Shown piece after piece: positions 32,459 to 33,542 of a stretch of DNA of 33,542 bases; position 1 is the first letter of the stretch; each line of letters begins with the position of its first letter. Position numbers and translations under genes: made by a program. Under the pieces are notes generated by a model, which saw only the letters and a list, made by a program, of their open reading frames with translations, was not told the origin of the DNA and made no database searches. This DNA is from Planctomycetia bacterium (GTDB taxonomy: Bacteria > Planctomycetota > Planctomycetia > Gemmatales > Gemmataceae), in the NCBI GenBank assembly GCA_005808665.1, contig SYLG01000087.1, forward strand, positions 1-33,542, written 5' to 3'.

Positions 32459-33397
32459 ATGAAACCATGCCTAACGGTGTTCTTCCTCCTTGCTTTGCCC
32501 TGGCTGTCCCTTGCCCAGGCAAGGAAAACCGAACCGACCTACGAAGCCGTGGCGTATGGGACCCATCCCAGGCAAGTTCTTGATTTCTATCAAGCCAAAT
32601 CCGAAAAACCGACACCGGTTCTGTTTTTCATCCATGGAGGGGGTTGGGTGGCGGGGGAAAGGCGGGTAGCCGACCTTGACAAATACTTGGAGGCTGGTAT
32701 CTCGGTTTTCGCCATCAGTTACCGTTTCATTGATGATGCGATCGAAGCCAGGATCCAACCGCCGGTCAAGGCGCCGCTTTATGATGCCGCCCGGGCTTTG
32801 CAATTTGTCCGGTCCAAGGCCAAGGAATGGAATCTGGACAAATCCCGAATCGGTGCCTCCGGTGGTTCCGCGGGGGCCTGTTCCAGCCTGTGGCTGGCTT
32901 TTCATAAGGACCTTGCGGAGGGGGATAGTGAGGACCCCATTGCCAGGGAATCGACTCGCCTCTGGTGTGCTGCAGTAACCGGGGCCCAAACGACCCTTGA
33001 TCCCAAACAGATGAAGGAGTGGACCCCCAATAGCCGCTATGGCGGCCATGCTTTTGGATTCTATCCCGACCCCAAGGACAAAAAGACCCGTGACACCCAG
33101 TTTGCAAAATTTCTTGAAGCAAGGCCAACCCTATTGCCCTTTATTCAGGAGTTTTCTCCGTTTGAACATGTTTCCGCGGATGATCCGCGGATCTACCTGA
33201 TTTATGCGGATCCTCCGGATTTGGGGAAACCTGCAAAAGACCCGACCCATAGTGCGAATTTTGGGGTGAAGCTCAAAGAGAAACTGGATGCGGTTGGGGT
33301 GGATTGCGAACTTGTTTACCCAGGTGCAAAAAAGGTAAATCACCCGTCGATGTTGGCCTATCTGAAGGAAAAGTTAAAGGCCACGGAGAAGAAGTAG
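32459..33397 (+). CDS. Secreted alpha/beta-hydrolase, HSL/BD-FAE type
   Basis: The 312-residue protein has a signal peptide (CLTVFFLLALPWLSLAQA). The core matches the hormone-sensitive-lipase-like group: HGGGW at residues 59-63 forms the oxyanion hole, IGASGGSAGACSS carries the nucleophile Ser137, and KVNHPSM near the C terminus should hold the catalytic His. It resembles bifunctional feruloyl/acetyl-xylan esterase-like and lipase-type enzymes of planctomycetes. GGGGGAG precedes ATG 32459. It is coupled closely (15 nt) to the MFS gene, suggesting cleavage of an ester outside the cytoplasm and uptake of the product. Confidence 0.87.
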   Translation: MKPCLTVFFLLALPWLSLAQARKTEPTYEAVAYGTHPRQVLDFYQAKSEKPTPVLFFIHGGGWVAGERRVADLDKYLEAGISVFAISYRFIDDAIEARIQPPVKAPLYDAARALQFVRSKAKEWNLDKSRIGASGGSAGACSSLWLAFHKDLAEGDSEDPIARESTRLWCAAVTGAQTTLDPKQMKEWTPNSRYGGHAFGFYPDPKDKKTRDTQFAKFLEARPTLLPFIQEFSPFEHVSADDPRIYLIYADPPDLGKPAKDPTHSANFGVKLKEKLDAVGVDCELVYPGAKKVNHPSMLAYLKEKLKATEKK

Positions 33398-33407
33398 ATT
33401 GTAGGAC

Positions 33408-33542
33408 TTACGCAGTTGAGGGTCTTGGAGCTTGAAACCAAGGATTCGCTCTGAAGGCCCTCACGGCCTCCTGAACGATCTTTAACTTGGTGGCGACCCA
33501 GTTGTATCCGGTATTGAAACAGTATTTTTCGAATACAAGGAA
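33408..33542 (-). CDS. C-terminal end of a probable transposase (runs off the window)
   Basis: The minus strand is open from the window edge to TAA at 33410-33408, giving 44 residues ending YNWVATKLKIVQEAVRAF, RANPWFQAPRPSTA. The stop lies inside GTAGGACTTACGCAGTTG (33401-33418), which looks like the terminal inverted repeat of an insertion sequence. Having the gene end inside the repeat is typical of compact IS elements. The family is not certain and most of the element is outside the window. It begins only a few bases after the hydrolase stop codon. Confidence 0.5.
   Translation of the reverse strand, partial: FLVFEKYCFNTGYNWVATKLKIVQEAVRAFRANPWFQAPRPSTA

Overview
The window looks like a planctomycete chromosome segment, most likely Gemmataceae-like. 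The evidence is two DUF1559 prepilin-like proteins (N-terminal [17 protein letters not shown]-terminal H-X9-DG), surface proteins with the planctomycete-type N-terminal 'LExLExR' tag, a PEP-CTERM-type protein, a calpain-like protease, and many secreted proteins without strong database-style signatures. Base composition is moderately GC-rich. The exact genus cannot be fixed from the sequence alone.

Layout. 1-741 (-) is the N-terminal part of a DUF4347 surface protein that runs off the left edge. 1226-7515 (+) holds a secreted alpha/beta hydrolase, a DUF1559 protein with a small membrane partner, a secreted thioredoxin-fold protein lacking its cysteines, and a translationally coupled zinc-site protein/lipoprotein pair. 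7724-11168 holds a small ribbon-helix-helix protein behind direct repeats, a TIM-barrel epimerase, a secreted unknown (-) and a HEAT-repeat protein. 11187-12520 holds a PEP-CTERM-type gene whose sorting tail is cut off by a TAG codon, then a gene-free stretch with palindromic repeats. 12521-17991 (-) is an ISC iron-sulfur assembly operon, iscR-iscS-iscU-iscA-hscB-(tRNA-Val)-hscA-iscX, with a tRNA gene between hscB and hscA and no ferredoxin gene. 18235-19822 (+) holds a secreted unknown and a second DUF1559 gene.

The most striking part is 19.87-25.19 kb. Three genes are each broken by one in-frame TGA, keep the same frame and clear homology across it, and have a hairpin 25-35 nt downstream with a G/U-containing apical loop, as expected of a bacterial SECIS element. 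I read these as three selenoproteins: an AhpD/carboxymuconolactone-decarboxylase-like protein (CxxU), a membrane-anchored thioredoxin-PDZ protein (CxxU), and an EF-hand thioredoxin-like protein (W-U-P-G-K with an upstream Cys). The last two form an operon with a further EF-hand/collagen-like protein. This suggests a selenium-dependent, exported redox module, possibly calcium-linked. No Sec machinery (selA, selB, selC, selD) is visible in the window, so recoding is inferred.

25448-28210 (+) encodes a 920-residue surface protein with RTX-type calcium repeats and a C-terminal calpain-type protease with its Cys-His-Asn triad intact. A decayed copy of its leader lies just downstream. The right end has a VOC protein, an AT-richer glycosyltransferase, tRNA-Pro, an MFS transporter followed closely by an esterase-like hydrolase, and the edge of a probable insertion sequence.
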